A stretch of DNA of 64,000 nt. Source: Streptomyces sp. CCM_MD2014 (GTDB lineage: Bacteria; Actinomycetota; Actinomycetes; Streptomycetales; Streptomycetaceae). Where the stretch lies: NCBI RefSeq assembly GCF_000772045.1, contig NZ_CP009754.1:1240001-1304000 (forward strand). Direction: 5' to 3'. Made by a program: the position numbers and the translations under genes. The notes below the pieces were generated by a model. The model saw only the letters and a list, made by a program, of their open reading frames with translations, was not told the origin of the DNA and made no database searches. Of the stretch, positions 17,947 through 26,143 are shown piece by piece; the first letter of the stretch is position 1, and each line of letters begins with the position of its first letter.

Positions 17947-19134
17947 GTGGAATCGGCAGCAGTACACCCTCGTCCAATCCTCACCGGCTCCTGTGTCCTG
18001 CCCAAGGACGCGGACCGCGCGGCCCTCGTCGCACGCGTCCACGCCCCGGAGTGGGACGGGCCGTGTGTGGCCGCTGTGCGCGGGGAGCGTGTCGTCGACC
18101 TGACGGACGTCGTTCCCACCGTCTCCGACCTCATGGAACGCGACGACGCGGCGGCCGTCGTGCGGGAGGCAGACGGGGGACGCGTCTGGCACCTGGACGA
18201 ACTGCTCGCAGCACCCCACGGCCGTCGTGACGTTCCCCATCTGCTCGCGCCCGTCGACCTTCAGGTGATCAAGGCCGCCGGTGTGACCTTCGCCGGGAGC
18301 CTGCTGGAACGCGTCATCGAGGAGCGCACGGGCGGCGACCCGGCGCAGGCCGCCCGGGTACGGGCCCGTGTCGAGCGGGCGGTGGGCGGCGCGCTCGACG
18401 GTGTCCGTCCCGGATCGCCCGAGGCGGACCGGGTGAAGGAACTGCTCGTCGCCGAGGGTCTGTGGTCGCCGTACCTGGAGGTCGGCATCGGTCCGGACCC
18501 GGAGGTGTTCACCAAGGCGCCGGTCCTGTCCGCGGTCGGCGTCGGCGCCGACATCGGAGTGCTCGCCGCCTCGGTGTGGAACAACCCCGAGCCCGAGGTC
18601 GTCCTCGTCGTGGACTCGCGCGGCCGCGTACGCGGCGCGACGCTCGGCAACGACGTCAACCTCCGTGACGTCGAGGGACGCAGCGCGCTGCTGCTGGCCC
18701 GTGCCAAGGACAACAACGCCTCGTGCGCGATCGGCCCGTTCATCCGCCTGTTCGACGACGGCTTCGACCTCGACACCGTCCGCGGGCTCGACGTCGGCCT
18801 GCGGGTCGACGGCCCGGAGGGCTACGCGCTGCACGGCAGCAGCTCCATGCGCGAGATCAGCCGCGACGTCCTGGACCTGGTGGCCGCCACGCACGGTCCG
18901 CACCACCAGTACCCGGACGGCTTCGTGCTGTTCACCGGGACGCTGTTCGCCCCCACCGAGGACCGAAAGGCACCGGGGTCGGGCTTCACCCACGAGCACG
19001 GCGACGTCGTACGCATCTCCAGCCCGCACCTCGGCACCCTGGTCAACACCGTCGTCACCAGCGAGCAGGCCGCGCCGTGGACGTTCGGCGTACGTGCGCT
19101 GACGCGCAGTCTCGCCCGGCGCGGCGTGCTGTGA
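17947..19134 (+). CDS. FAH-family 2-keto-3-deoxypentonate dehydratase (XylX/KdaD-like)
   Basis: This 395-residue protein belongs to the fumarylacetoacetate hydrolase superfamily. The C-terminal FAH core is recognisable in YLEVGIGPDPEVFTKAPV, GNDVNLRDVEGRS, AKDNNASCAIGPFI and SSMREISRDV, while the ~110-residue N-terminal extension is typical of XylX-like enzymes. These dehydrate 2-keto-3-deoxypentonate to 2-oxoglutarate semialdehyde. The start is a GTG at 17947 preceded by AGGAGAGCA. It follows the dehydratase by 48 bp and is surely co-transcribed. The final enzyme, an oxoglutarate semialdehyde dehydrogenase, is not in this operon. Confidence 0.82.
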   Translation: MESAAVHPRPILTGSCVLPKDADRAALVARVHAPEWDGPCVAAVRGERVVDLTDVVPTVSDLMERDDAAAVVREADGGRVWHLDELLAAPHGRRDVPHLLAPVDLQVIKAAGVTFAGSLLERVIEERTGGDPAQAARVRARVERAVGGALDGVRPGSPEADRVKELLVAEGLWSPYLEVGIGPDPEVFTKAPVLSAVGVGADIGVLAASVWNNPEPEVVLVVDSRGRVRGATLGNDVNLRDVEGRSALLLARAKDNNASCAIGPFIRLFDDGFDLDTVRGLDVGLRVDGPEGYALHGSSSMREISRDVLDLVAATHGPHHQYPDGFVLFTGTLFAPTEDRKAPGSGFTHEHGDVVRISSPHLGTLVNTVVTSEQAAPWTFGVRALTRSLARRGVL

Positions 19135-19146
19135 GCCACCGGGGCG

Positions 19147-21543
19147 TCAGGCGGCTCCCGGCGGGCGGCCCGGCTCCCGGCCGAACATCGACCGCAGGCG
19201 TCGCGTGTGGTCCGGGTACCGTGCGGGCCCGGTCAGCGTGACCCCGGCGACGAGGCGGTGATCCGCGCTGGAGGCGGCCAGCCGCAGTTCCAGCTCACCC
19301 GGTTCGACCACGCGCCGGCCGTCGCGTCCGGTGAAGGAAGCGAGGTCGGCCGGGACCGTGACACGCAGACGTACGGCCTCGCCCGGCTCCAGGTCGACCC
19401 GGGCATGGCCGACGAGACGCTGCACCGGCTGGACGACGGAGGCGACGGGGTCGTGCAGATACAGCTGCACGACCTCGGTTCCGGACCGCTCGCCCGTGTT
19501 GCGGACGGTGAAGGCGAGACGGAACTCGCCGTCCGTCGGCGCCTCCTGCGCGTCGACCCTCAGGTCTGTCCATTCGAAGCGCGTATAGGACAGGCCGTGG
19601 CCGAAGGCGAACGCGGGTGTCGGGTCGACGTTCGACACTGCTCCGGCGTGGGCGAGCCGCGCGCCGAGGTAGGTGGCCGGCTGCGAACCCGGCCCGCTCG
19701 GCACGCTGACCGGAAGCCGCCCGGAGGGATTGACGCGGCCACTGAGCACACCGGCGATCGCGTGCGTGCCCTCCTCCCCCGGGAAGAAGGACTGCACGAT
19801 CGCGGCGCCCTCCCCCACGGCACGGCCGAGTGCGTACGGCCGCCCCGCGAGCAGCACGGTGACCACGGGGGTCCCCTGGTCGAGCAGGGCGTCGAGCAGC
19901 TGTTGCTGCGCCCCCGGCAGTGCCAGCGTCTCGGCGTCGCACCCCTCACCGCTGGTGCCCCTCCCGAAGAGCCCGGCGCGGTCCCCGAGCACCACGACGG
20001 CGATGTCGGCCTCGCGTGCCACGCGTGCGGCCTCCGGGATGCCGGTGAGGTCCCCGTCGTCGATCCCGGTGCCCCGGGAAAAGGTGATCTCGGCCTCGGG
20101 GAACTCCGCGGCGAGGGTGTCGTGCAGCGTCGGCAACTCGATGCCGTGCGGGGTCCCGGGGTGGCGGACGCCGATGTGCTGGGGGAAGGAGTAGCAGCCG
20201 AGTACGGCGGTGGGCTCGCCGGCGTTGGGACCGAGCAGGGCGATGCGGCGAGGCCGGTCCAGCGGCAGGGTGCCGTCGTTGCTCAGCAGCACCACCGCCT
20301 CCTGGGCGATCGTGCGGGCCAGTTGCCGGTTCTCCGGCCCGTCCAGGTCGATCCGGCCCCTCAGGGCTTCCGGGTGGTCGAGATCCGCCCCTTCCAGTGC
20401 GGCCGGCACCGGGTTCCAGTCCGGATCGAGCATGCCGAGCCGCGCCTTCTGCGTGAGTGTCCGGCGAAGGGCGCGGTCCACCAGCGCCTCCGGGACGCGC
20501 CCGTCCGCGACGGCCTCGGCCAGGGGAGCGCCGTACGTCTTGACGTTGGGCAGCTCGACGTCGACGCCCGCCCCCAGCGCCAGTGCGGCCGCGTCGGCCC
20601 AGTCGGCCGCCACCCCGTGCAGGGTCCTGAGGAAGGCGATGGCGAAGTAGTCGGCGACGACGGTGCCGTCGAAGCCCCAGGTGTCGCGCAGCAGCCCGGT
20701 GAGCAGGTCCTCGTCGGCCGCGGAGGGGACGCCGTCGGTGTCCGTGTACGCGTTCATCACCGACCGGGCGCCGCCTTCGCGTATCGCCATCTCGAACGGG
20801 GGCAGCAGGACGTCGGCCCGCTCGCGGGGGCCCACGGAGCAGGGAGCGAGGTTGCGGCCGGCGCGTGAGGCCGAGTAGCCGGCGAAGTGCTTGAGGGTGG
20901 CGACGATCCCGGCCGACTCCAGCCCGCGCACGTAGGCCGTTCCGACGGTGCCGACGAGGTACGGGTCCTCTCCGATGGTCTCCTCGACCCGGCCCCAGCG
21001 GGCGTCCCGCACCACGTCCAGGACGGGAGCGAGTCCCTGGTGGACGCCGACGGCGCGCATGTCGCGTCCGATGGCGGCGGCCATGCGCTCGACCAGGTCC
21101 GGGTCGAACGTGGCGCCCCAGGACAGCGGGACCGGGTAGGCGGTCGCGCCCCAGGCGGAGAAGCCCGCCAGGCACTCGTCGTGGGCGAGCGCGGGAATGC
21201 CGAAGCGGTTCCCGGCGGCGATCCGGGTCTGCGTACGGGCCAGGGAGAGCGCCCCCAGCGCCGGGTCGACCGGGACCGTCCCGAAGGGCCGGGTCAGCTG
21301 GCCCAGCCCGGTGGGCAGGAGGGCGTCGAGATCCACGGCCTCTTCCATGTCGTGCTGGTGCGGGGCCACTTCGTCCCCTTCGTCGGAGGCGCCCACCCAG
21401 ACTCCGTACATCTGGGCGGTCTTCTCGGCGAGCGTCATCGCGGCGACGAGCGCGTCGACGCGCGCGGTGACGGAGGCGGTGGTGTCGTTCCAGAGCGGGG
21501 CGGTGGTGGTGTTCTCGTTCTCTTCGGCCACGTTGGCGTTCAC
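19147..21543 (-). CDS. GH3 glycosidase, probably beta-xylosidase or alpha-arabinosidase
   Basis: This 798-residue GH3 enzyme has no signal peptide. The barrel contains HDECLAGF, KHFAGYSASRAGRN and the nucleophile motif VVADYFAI (Asp near residue 298); the second domain has FGRGTSGEGCD, and a fibronectin-III-like domain ends the protein. VVADYF rather than VVSDW and the linked pentose genes favour xylo- or arabino-oligosaccharides. The start is GTG 21543 behind GGGAGGAAA. It is the last gene of the importer operon (24673 to 19147), so it acts on imported oligosaccharides. It ends only 12 bp from the convergent FAH gene. Confidence 0.9.
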   Translation of the reverse strand: MNANVAEENENTTTAPLWNDTTASVTARVDALVAAMTLAEKTAQMYGVWVGASDEGDEVAPHQHDMEEAVDLDALLPTGLGQLTRPFGTVPVDPALGALSLARTQTRIAAGNRFGIPALAHDECLAGFSAWGATAYPVPLSWGATFDPDLVERMAAAIGRDMRAVGVHQGLAPVLDVVRDARWGRVEETIGEDPYLVGTVGTAYVRGLESAGIVATLKHFAGYSASRAGRNLAPCSVGPRERADVLLPPFEMAIREGGARSVMNAYTDTDGVPSAADEDLLTGLLRDTWGFDGTVVADYFAIAFLRTLHGVAADWADAAALALGAGVDVELPNVKTYGAPLAEAVADGRVPEALVDRALRRTLTQKARLGMLDPDWNPVPAALEGADLDHPEALRGRIDLDGPENRQLARTIAQEAVVLLSNDGTLPLDRPRRIALLGPNAGEPTAVLGCYSFPQHIGVRHPGTPHGIELPTLHDTLAAEFPEAEITFSRGTGIDDGDLTGIPEAARVAREADIAVVVLGDRAGLFGRGTSGEGCDAETLALPGAQQQLLDALLDQGTPVVTVLLAGRPYALGRAVGEGAAIVQSFFPGEEGTHAIAGVLSGRVNPSGRLPVSVPSGPGSQPATYLGARLAHAGAVSNVDPTPAFAFGHGLSYTRFEWTDLRVDAQEAPTDGEFRLAFTVRNTGERSGTEVVQLYLHDPVASVVQPVQRLVGHARVDLEPGEAVRLRVTVPADLASFTGRDGRRVVEPGELELRLAASSADHRLVAGVTLTGPARYPDHTRRLRSMFGREPGRPPGAA

Positions 21544-21565
21544 TTTCCTCCCACGTCGGCGTCGG

Positions 21566-22462
21566 TCAGCGACTGAATCCGGCGGTCAGACCGCTCAACA
21601 ACTGGCGGCGGCCGAAGGCGTACAGGATCAGGACGGGCAGGGTGGTGAGGACGACCGCGGCCAGAACGGCGGGGACGTTGACCCCGTACTGGCCCTGGAA
21701 GGCCCACAGCGCGAGCGGCAGGGTCCGGCGCTGCGGGCTCTGGGTGAGCACCAGTGGCAGCAGGAATCCGTTCCAGATGGTCAGTGCGTTGAAGATGGTC
21801 ACGGTGAGAATGGCCGGTCGGGTGAGCGGTGCGGCCAGCCGCCACATCGTCGTCCATTCGCCGGCGCCGTCGACCCGCATCGAGTCGAACAGTTCGTTGG
21901 GCACGTCCCGGACGAAGTTGGCCAGCACCAGCACCGACAGCGGGATGGCGAAGGCGACGGACGGCAGGATCAACGCCAGCAGACTGTCGTACAGCTGGAG
22001 TTTGATGATGATCAGGTAGACGGGGATGACGGTCGCCTGCAGCGGGATGGCCAGGCCCATGAGGAACAGGCCGTTCATCGCGCGCAGTACCCGCATGCGC
22101 CGGCCTCGGACGATCGCGTAGGCCGCCATGAAGGAGAACACGACCGCCGGCACCACGGCGCCGACCGTGACCACGACGCTGTTCGCGAAGTAGCGCAGGA
22201 AGTCGGACTCGACGACCAGCCGGTAGTTGTCCAGCGTCGGGTCGGCCGGAGGCACCAGCGGGTTCTCCGCGTAATAGCGGCTCTGGGCCTTGAGGCTGGT
22301 GATGAGGGTCCAGTACAGGGGCACGGCGACCACGACCAGCCAGAGCCATCCCGCCAGACCGCCGGCCCAGTTGCGCCGGCCGGTCACCCGGGACGAGCGC
22401 TGCGGCCGGTCGCGGCCGGCGGCCTCGGGCGGCCGTCGTGCCTCGGACAGTTCGGTGGTCAC
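21566..22462 (-). CDS. Carbohydrate ABC transporter permease (MalG type)
   Basis: This is a membrane subunit of the second CUT1 importer, 298 residues with about six transmembrane helices after a basic 35-residue N-terminus. The EAA-type loop reads LFDSMRVDGAGEWTTMWRLA, followed by AP. The start is a GTG at 22462, one base after the stop of the MalF-type gene, so the two are translationally coupled. The C-terminus ends GRRQLLSGLTAGFSR, a typical MalG ending. Confidence 0.93.
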   Translation of the reverse strand: MTTELSEARRPPEAAGRDRPQRSSRVTGRRNWAGGLAGWLWLVVVAVPLYWTLITSLKAQSRYYAENPLVPPADPTLDNYRLVVESDFLRYFANSVVVTVGAVVPAVVFSFMAAYAIVRGRRMRVLRAMNGLFLMGLAIPLQATVIPVYLIIIKLQLYDSLLALILPSVAFAIPLSVLVLANFVRDVPNELFDSMRVDGAGEWTTMWRLAAPLTRPAILTVTIFNALTIWNGFLLPLVLTQSPQRRTLPLALWAFQGQYGVNVPAVLAAVVLTTLPVLILYAFGRRQLLSGLTAGFSR

Positions 22463-22463
22463 C

Positions 22464-23366
22464 TCAGACTCCCTCGAGTTGGCTCGCGCCGGCGTCCCGG
22501 CCTCCGAGCCGGCGCAGCAGCAGCGCGAGGGCCAGACCCACCAGGACCAGGATGACCGCGATGACGCTGGCCGGTCCCATCAGACTGGCCTGGAATCCCC
22601 GCTTGTACATGTCCAGTGCGAGCACCCGGGTGGCATCCCCGGGACCGCCCTCGGTCAGCACGAAGATGAGGTCGAAGAAGGTCAGCGACCCCACCACCAT
22701 CAGCGTGGACGAGGTGATGACGGTGTACTTCAGCTGGGGCAGGGTGATGCTGAAGAACTGCCGGACGCGTCCGGCCCCGTCCAGCTGTGCCGCCTCGTAG
22801 AGTGACGTGGGAATCTGCTGGACGCCGCCTTGGTAGATCAGGGTGTGGAACGGGACGAACTGCCAGGAGACGACGAAGACGACGACACCGAACGCGAGCC
22901 CCGGCCGCCCCAGCCAGTCCTGGACCAGCAGCGGCAGCTTCAGTCCCGCCCCGAGCCCGAAGTTGGGATCCAGCAGCGCCTTGTACCCGATCGCGATGGC
23001 GGCGGAGCTGAGCATCAAGGGGATGAAGTAGACCACGCCCAGCACCGCGCGGTACCGCTGGCGGCCCGCCAGGAACGTGCCGAGCAGAATGCTCAACGGT
23101 GTCTGAACGGCCCAGGACACGGCCATCACCAGGAACGTCACCCACAGGGCGTGCGGCAGCCCGGGGTCGGTGAGCACCGCGCGCCAACTGTCCAGCCCAG
23201 AGGCGTGGATGGTGCCGATCCCGTCCCAGGTGGTGAAGCTCAGCGCGAAGACACCGACGAGCGGAACCACCGCGAAGCCGACGTACACCACCAGCGCCGG
23301 CGTCGCCAGCCACGGCAGGATGCTGCGCGGTGGGCGACCGGGCGAGTGGCCCGTGTGCGGGCTCAT
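22464..23366 (-). CDS. Carbohydrate ABC transporter permease (MalF type)
   Basis: This is the second membrane subunit, 300 residues. Hydrophobic segments start at LPWLATPALVVYVGFAVVPL, and the EAA loop is YEAAQLDGAGRVRQFFSIT, followed by LP. The start at 23366 overlaps the stop of the binding-protein gene by 4 bp (ATGA); the longer open frame upstream runs inside that gene and is not real. No ATPase is linked. Confidence 0.93.
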   Translation of the reverse strand: MSPHTGHSPGRPPRSILPWLATPALVVYVGFAVVPLVGVFALSFTTWDGIGTIHASGLDSWRAVLTDPGLPHALWVTFLVMAVSWAVQTPLSILLGTFLAGRQRYRAVLGVVYFIPLMLSSAAIAIGYKALLDPNFGLGAGLKLPLLVQDWLGRPGLAFGVVVFVVSWQFVPFHTLIYQGGVQQIPTSLYEAAQLDGAGRVRQFFSITLPQLKYTVITSSTLMVVGSLTFFDLIFVLTEGGPGDATRVLALDMYKRGFQASLMGPASVIAVILVLVGLALALLLRRLGGRDAGASQLEGV

Positions 23367-24673
23367 GTGCCGATGACCGCGTTGAGGTTGGCGGCGAACT
23401 GCTGCGGCGAGACGGACAGCTGGAACAACTTGGCGACGTTGTCCAGCAGCGTCTCGGCGGCCGTCGGGCTGAGGGCCTGGTCCCAGGACTGCACGAAGGT
23501 CTTGGCCTTGCTGGCGATGCCGTAGTTCACCTGGAGGAAGTCGGCGCTCTTGGAGGCGGCCAGGAGCTTCTCCGTGCCGACCCGGACCGGAACGGACCCG
23601 TTGTCGATCCACGCCTTCACCTCGGCGTCCTGGAGGACACCGGTCGCGAAGAACTCCTTGGCGATCTTCTTCTCCTCCTCGGTGGCCTTGGAGGAGAGGG
23701 AGAGGTACTGGGCGGGGTTGCCGACCGCGTTGCTCGGATCGCCCTTGCCGCCGTCGACGGGCGGGAAGTTCATGTAGCCGAGGCCGCCGCTGGCGACGAA
23801 GTCACCGCCGTCGGCCTGCTGGATGCCGTACGACCACGCGCCGTGCAGCATCATCGCGGCCTTGTCGGTGTAGAGCAGCGCCTGGTCCGCGTTGGAGTCC
23901 GCGGTGATGGACGAGAAGCCCTTGATGAACCCGTCGGCCTCGACCAGTTCCTGCACCCTGGTCAGCGCGGTGATGGCGTCGGGGTGCGACCAGGCGTCCT
24001 TCTGTCCGTCGATGACGGCCTGAAACACCTCTGGACCGCCGATGCGGTCGAACAGGAACTCCAGCCACATCATGTTCGTCCACCGGGACTGCCCACCGAG
24101 GGAGAACGGCGCTATGCCCTTCGCGTTGAACCGGGGCACCAGCGCCATCATGTCTTCCCAGGACTCCGGTGGCTCGGCGCCGACCTTCTCGAAGACCCTC
24201 TTGTTGTAGTAGAGGACGATCGGCTGCACTGCGTCGCACGGGACCGCGTAGATCTTGCCGTCCACGGTCGCCGCGCCGAAGGACGACGGGAAGCGTGACT
24301 TCTTGACCTCGGGATGTTCGTCGAACCACGAGGTGAGGTCGTCGACCTGGCCGGCTTCCGCGTAGGTGCGCAGCGTCCCGCCGCCCCAGCCCCAGATGAT
24401 GGTGGGCGCCTGCCCCGCACCGATGGCCGTCTTGATCTTGGTCTTGTAGGCGTCGTTCTGGAACGTCGTGTCCTTGATCCGGCTGTCCGGGTGGGCCTTG
24501 TTGAAGGCGTCCACCGCACCGGCTCGGACGCCTTCCTGCGGCTGGCCGTTCAGGTACCAGTACGTGGCTCCGCCACCGCTCTTGCCGGGTCCGGACGAGC
24601 CGCAGGCCGCCAGCGCCGCGGAGACCGGCACACCGGCGGCCAGGCCTAGGAGAGTACGTCGGGAGAGCGCCAT
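23363..24673 (-). CDS. Sugar-binding lipoprotein, probably for xylo-oligosaccharides
   Basis: This is a 436-residue family 1 solute-binding protein. The signal has a twin-arginine pattern (SRRTLLGLA) followed by a lipobox (AALAAC, Cys24), so it may be exported folded and then lipidated. The mature part contains GGGATYWYLNGQPQEG, SRIKDTTFQND and the common VLYYNKRVFEKVGAEPPESW segment. The start is ATG 24673 after GGAG. The order binding protein, two permeases, GH3 glycosidase with a LacI regulator alongside matches the known xylobiose (bxl) systems of streptomycetes. Ligand identity is inferred from this context and the CGAA/TTCG operators only. Confidence 0.9.
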   Translation of the reverse strand: MALSRRTLLGLAAGVPVSAALAACGSSGPGKSGGGATYWYLNGQPQEGVRAGAVDAFNKAHPDSRIKDTTFQNDAYKTKIKTAIGAGQAPTIIWGWGGGTLRTYAEAGQVDDLTSWFDEHPEVKKSRFPSSFGAATVDGKIYAVPCDAVQPIVLYYNKRVFEKVGAEPPESWEDMMALVPRFNAKGIAPFSLGGQSRWTNMMWLEFLFDRIGGPEVFQAVIDGQKDAWSHPDAITALTRVQELVEADGFIKGFSSITADSNADQALLYTDKAAMMLHGAWSYGIQQADGGDFVASGGLGYMNFPPVDGGKGDPSNAVGNPAQYLSLSSKATEEEKKIAKEFFATGVLQDAEVKAWIDNGSVPVRVGTEKLLAASKSADFLQVNYGIASKAKTFVQSWDQALSPTAAETLLDNVAKLFQLSVSPQQFAANLNAVIGT

Positions 24674-24727
24674 GTCTTTTCTCCGCACCCGAGAGCCGTC
24701 GGCTTCTCGTGACTCGTGGTGAAAGGT

Positions 24728-24735
24728 TTTCGAAA
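24728..24735. promoter_or_regulatory. TTTCGAAA operator site in the 5' leader of the importer operon
   Basis: A perfect 8-bp palindrome, 55 bases before the binding-protein start and about 27 bases downstream of the predicted -10 box. It shares the TTCGAA core with the longer dyad at 24872-24888. Confidence 0.5.
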
Positions 24736-24761
24736 TCGCCTTCTCCGAGCTCTGGTCATGC

Positions 24762-24791
24762 AAGTTAGGGAGCAGACTGACAAGGTGTCAA
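24762..24791 (-). promoter_or_regulatory. Predicted promoter of the importer/GH3 operon
   Basis: On the minus strand a consensus TTGACA (24791-24786) and TAACTT (24767-24762) are 18 bases apart, facing the binding-protein gene. The 345-bp intergenic region 24674-25018 holds this promoter and the two TTCGAA sites; no other gene is seen in it. Confidence 0.55.
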
Positions 24792-24871
24792 GGCATGTGC
24801 GCAAGCGTTCTCCTGCTTCAAGAACCGTTGGTACGACTGGGATTTGACGATCGGCAACGAGTCCGGACAGC

Positions 24872-24888
24872 TTCGAAACAGTTTCGAA
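24872..24888. promoter_or_regulatory. LacI operator TTCGAAACAGTTTCGAA
   Basis: A perfect 8+1+8 palindrome midway between the divergent binding-protein and LacI genes. From memory, BxlR of Streptomyces thermoviolaceus recognises CGAA-N-TTCG-type repeats and GAAA/TTTC boxes precede many actinomycete xylanase genes, so this site supports a xylan-related regulon. Confidence 0.7.
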
Positions 24889-25018
24889 AGGCATGACTGC
24901 GGGGCAGAGAAGGTGAGGTGACACGAGTCGCGTTGCCGTACTGTTGACCGGTTCCACCCGCGTTGCCGGCCCGAGCGGCGACTCACCACACGGTGGACGT
25001 ATCCGTGGGAGGGAACCG

Positions 25019-26047
25019 ATGCGACCGGACGCGAGGCGCACCACGTTGGCGGACATCGCACGAGCGGCCGGGGTGTCCGTGGCGACCGTGTCCAAGGTGG
25101 TCAACGGCCGTGGTGACGTGGCTCCGCAGACCCGCACCCGGGTGCAGGAACTGCTGCACCAGCACCACTACCTCGCCCCCGTGTTCCGGCACACGGAGGC
25201 GGTGGAAAGCCCCACCATCGAGGTGCAGTTCAGGGGTGGACTGAAGTCGTACGTGGCCGAGACGCTGGAAGGGATCATCGATTCGGCCTCCGAGTCCGGG
25301 GCCTCGGTGGTGATCAGCAAGGCATCCGGTGCCCCGCACTGGGCCCGGGACCTGGTCTCGGCCGGGCGTCGTGCCGTCATCGCGGTCACCAGCGTGTACA
25401 CCACGGCGCACCTGAACGAACTGGCCCGGTCCGGGCTGCCCCTGGTGGTGCTGGACCCGTTGCACCTGCCGGACAGCCGGATCCACAGTGTCGGGGCCAC
25501 CAACTTCGCGGGCGGCCTGGCCGCGACCCGGCACCTGCTCTCCCTCGGCCACCGCCGAGTTGCCTATCTCGGCGGACCCGCCATGGCCGTGTGCAACCAG
25601 GCACGCCTGCACGGCTACCGCGCCGCCATGGAGGCGGGCGGCGTCCCCGTGCCCGATGCCTACACCCGGCCGGGAGAGTTCACCTACGAGACCGGACTGC
25701 TCGGAGCCGCGGCGCTGCTGGACCTGGACGAGCCGCCCACCGCGGTCTTCGCGGGCAACGACGAGATCGCCGTCGGTGTCGTCGAGGCCGCCCGTGCTCG
25801 AGGCCTGCGCGTCCCGGAGGACCTGAGTGTGGTCGGCTTCGACGACACGAGCCTCGCCCAGATGGCGTCGCCGCCCCTCACCACCGTCCGCCAGCCCTTG
25901 CGCGAGATGGGCGGTGCCGCCCTGCGCACCGCCCTCCGGCTCGCCAACGGTGAGCGGGTCGATTCCCATCACATCGAGCTCGCCACCGAACTCGTGGTAC
26001 GCGCCTCCACGGCGCCGCCCCGCGCGGTGTCTCCGGAGCGCGGGTAG
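25019..26047 (+). CDS. LacI-family repressor of the importer/GH3 operon
   Basis: This 342-residue LacI/GalR regulator begins with the helix-turn-helix TLADIARAAGVSVATVSKVV (residues ~9-29) and has a ligand domain ending in VVGFDDTSLAQMASPPLTTV. The start is ATG 25019 after GGGAGGGA; an upstream in-frame start would add a leader without a ribosome site. It is divergent from the importer operon with two TTCGAA-type operators between them. The most likely inducer is an imported xylo- or arabino-oligosaccharide. Confidence 0.92.
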   Translation: MRPDARRTTLADIARAAGVSVATVSKVVNGRGDVAPQTRTRVQELLHQHHYLAPVFRHTEAVESPTIEVQFRGGLKSYVAETLEGIIDSASESGASVVISKASGAPHWARDLVSAGRRAVIAVTSVYTTAHLNELARSGLPLVVLDPLHLPDSRIHSVGATNFAGGLAATRHLLSLGHRRVAYLGGPAMAVCNQARLHGYRAAMEAGGVPVPDAYTRPGEFTYETGLLGAAALLDLDEPPTAVFAGNDEIAVGVVEAARARGLRVPEDLSVVGFDDTSLAQMASPPLTTVRQPLREMGGAALRTALRLANGERVDSHHIELATELVVRASTAPPRAVSPERG

Positions 26048-26102
26048 CCGGAGAGGAAGGGGCCGGGTCCCCAAGCCCGACGCCACACGGGAGCCCGCGG
26101 TT

Positions 26103-26135
26103 CGGCACCCTCATGCCCGGGGCGTGAGGGTGCCG
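26103..26135. terminator. Bidirectional terminator between LacI and EF-G-like genes
   Basis: CGGCACCCTCA (26103-26113) pairs perfectly with TGAGGGTGCCG (26125-26135), and the stem continues inward through GCCC/GGGC. It separates two convergent genes. Confidence 0.85.
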
Positions 26136-26143
26136 CGCCGCGC

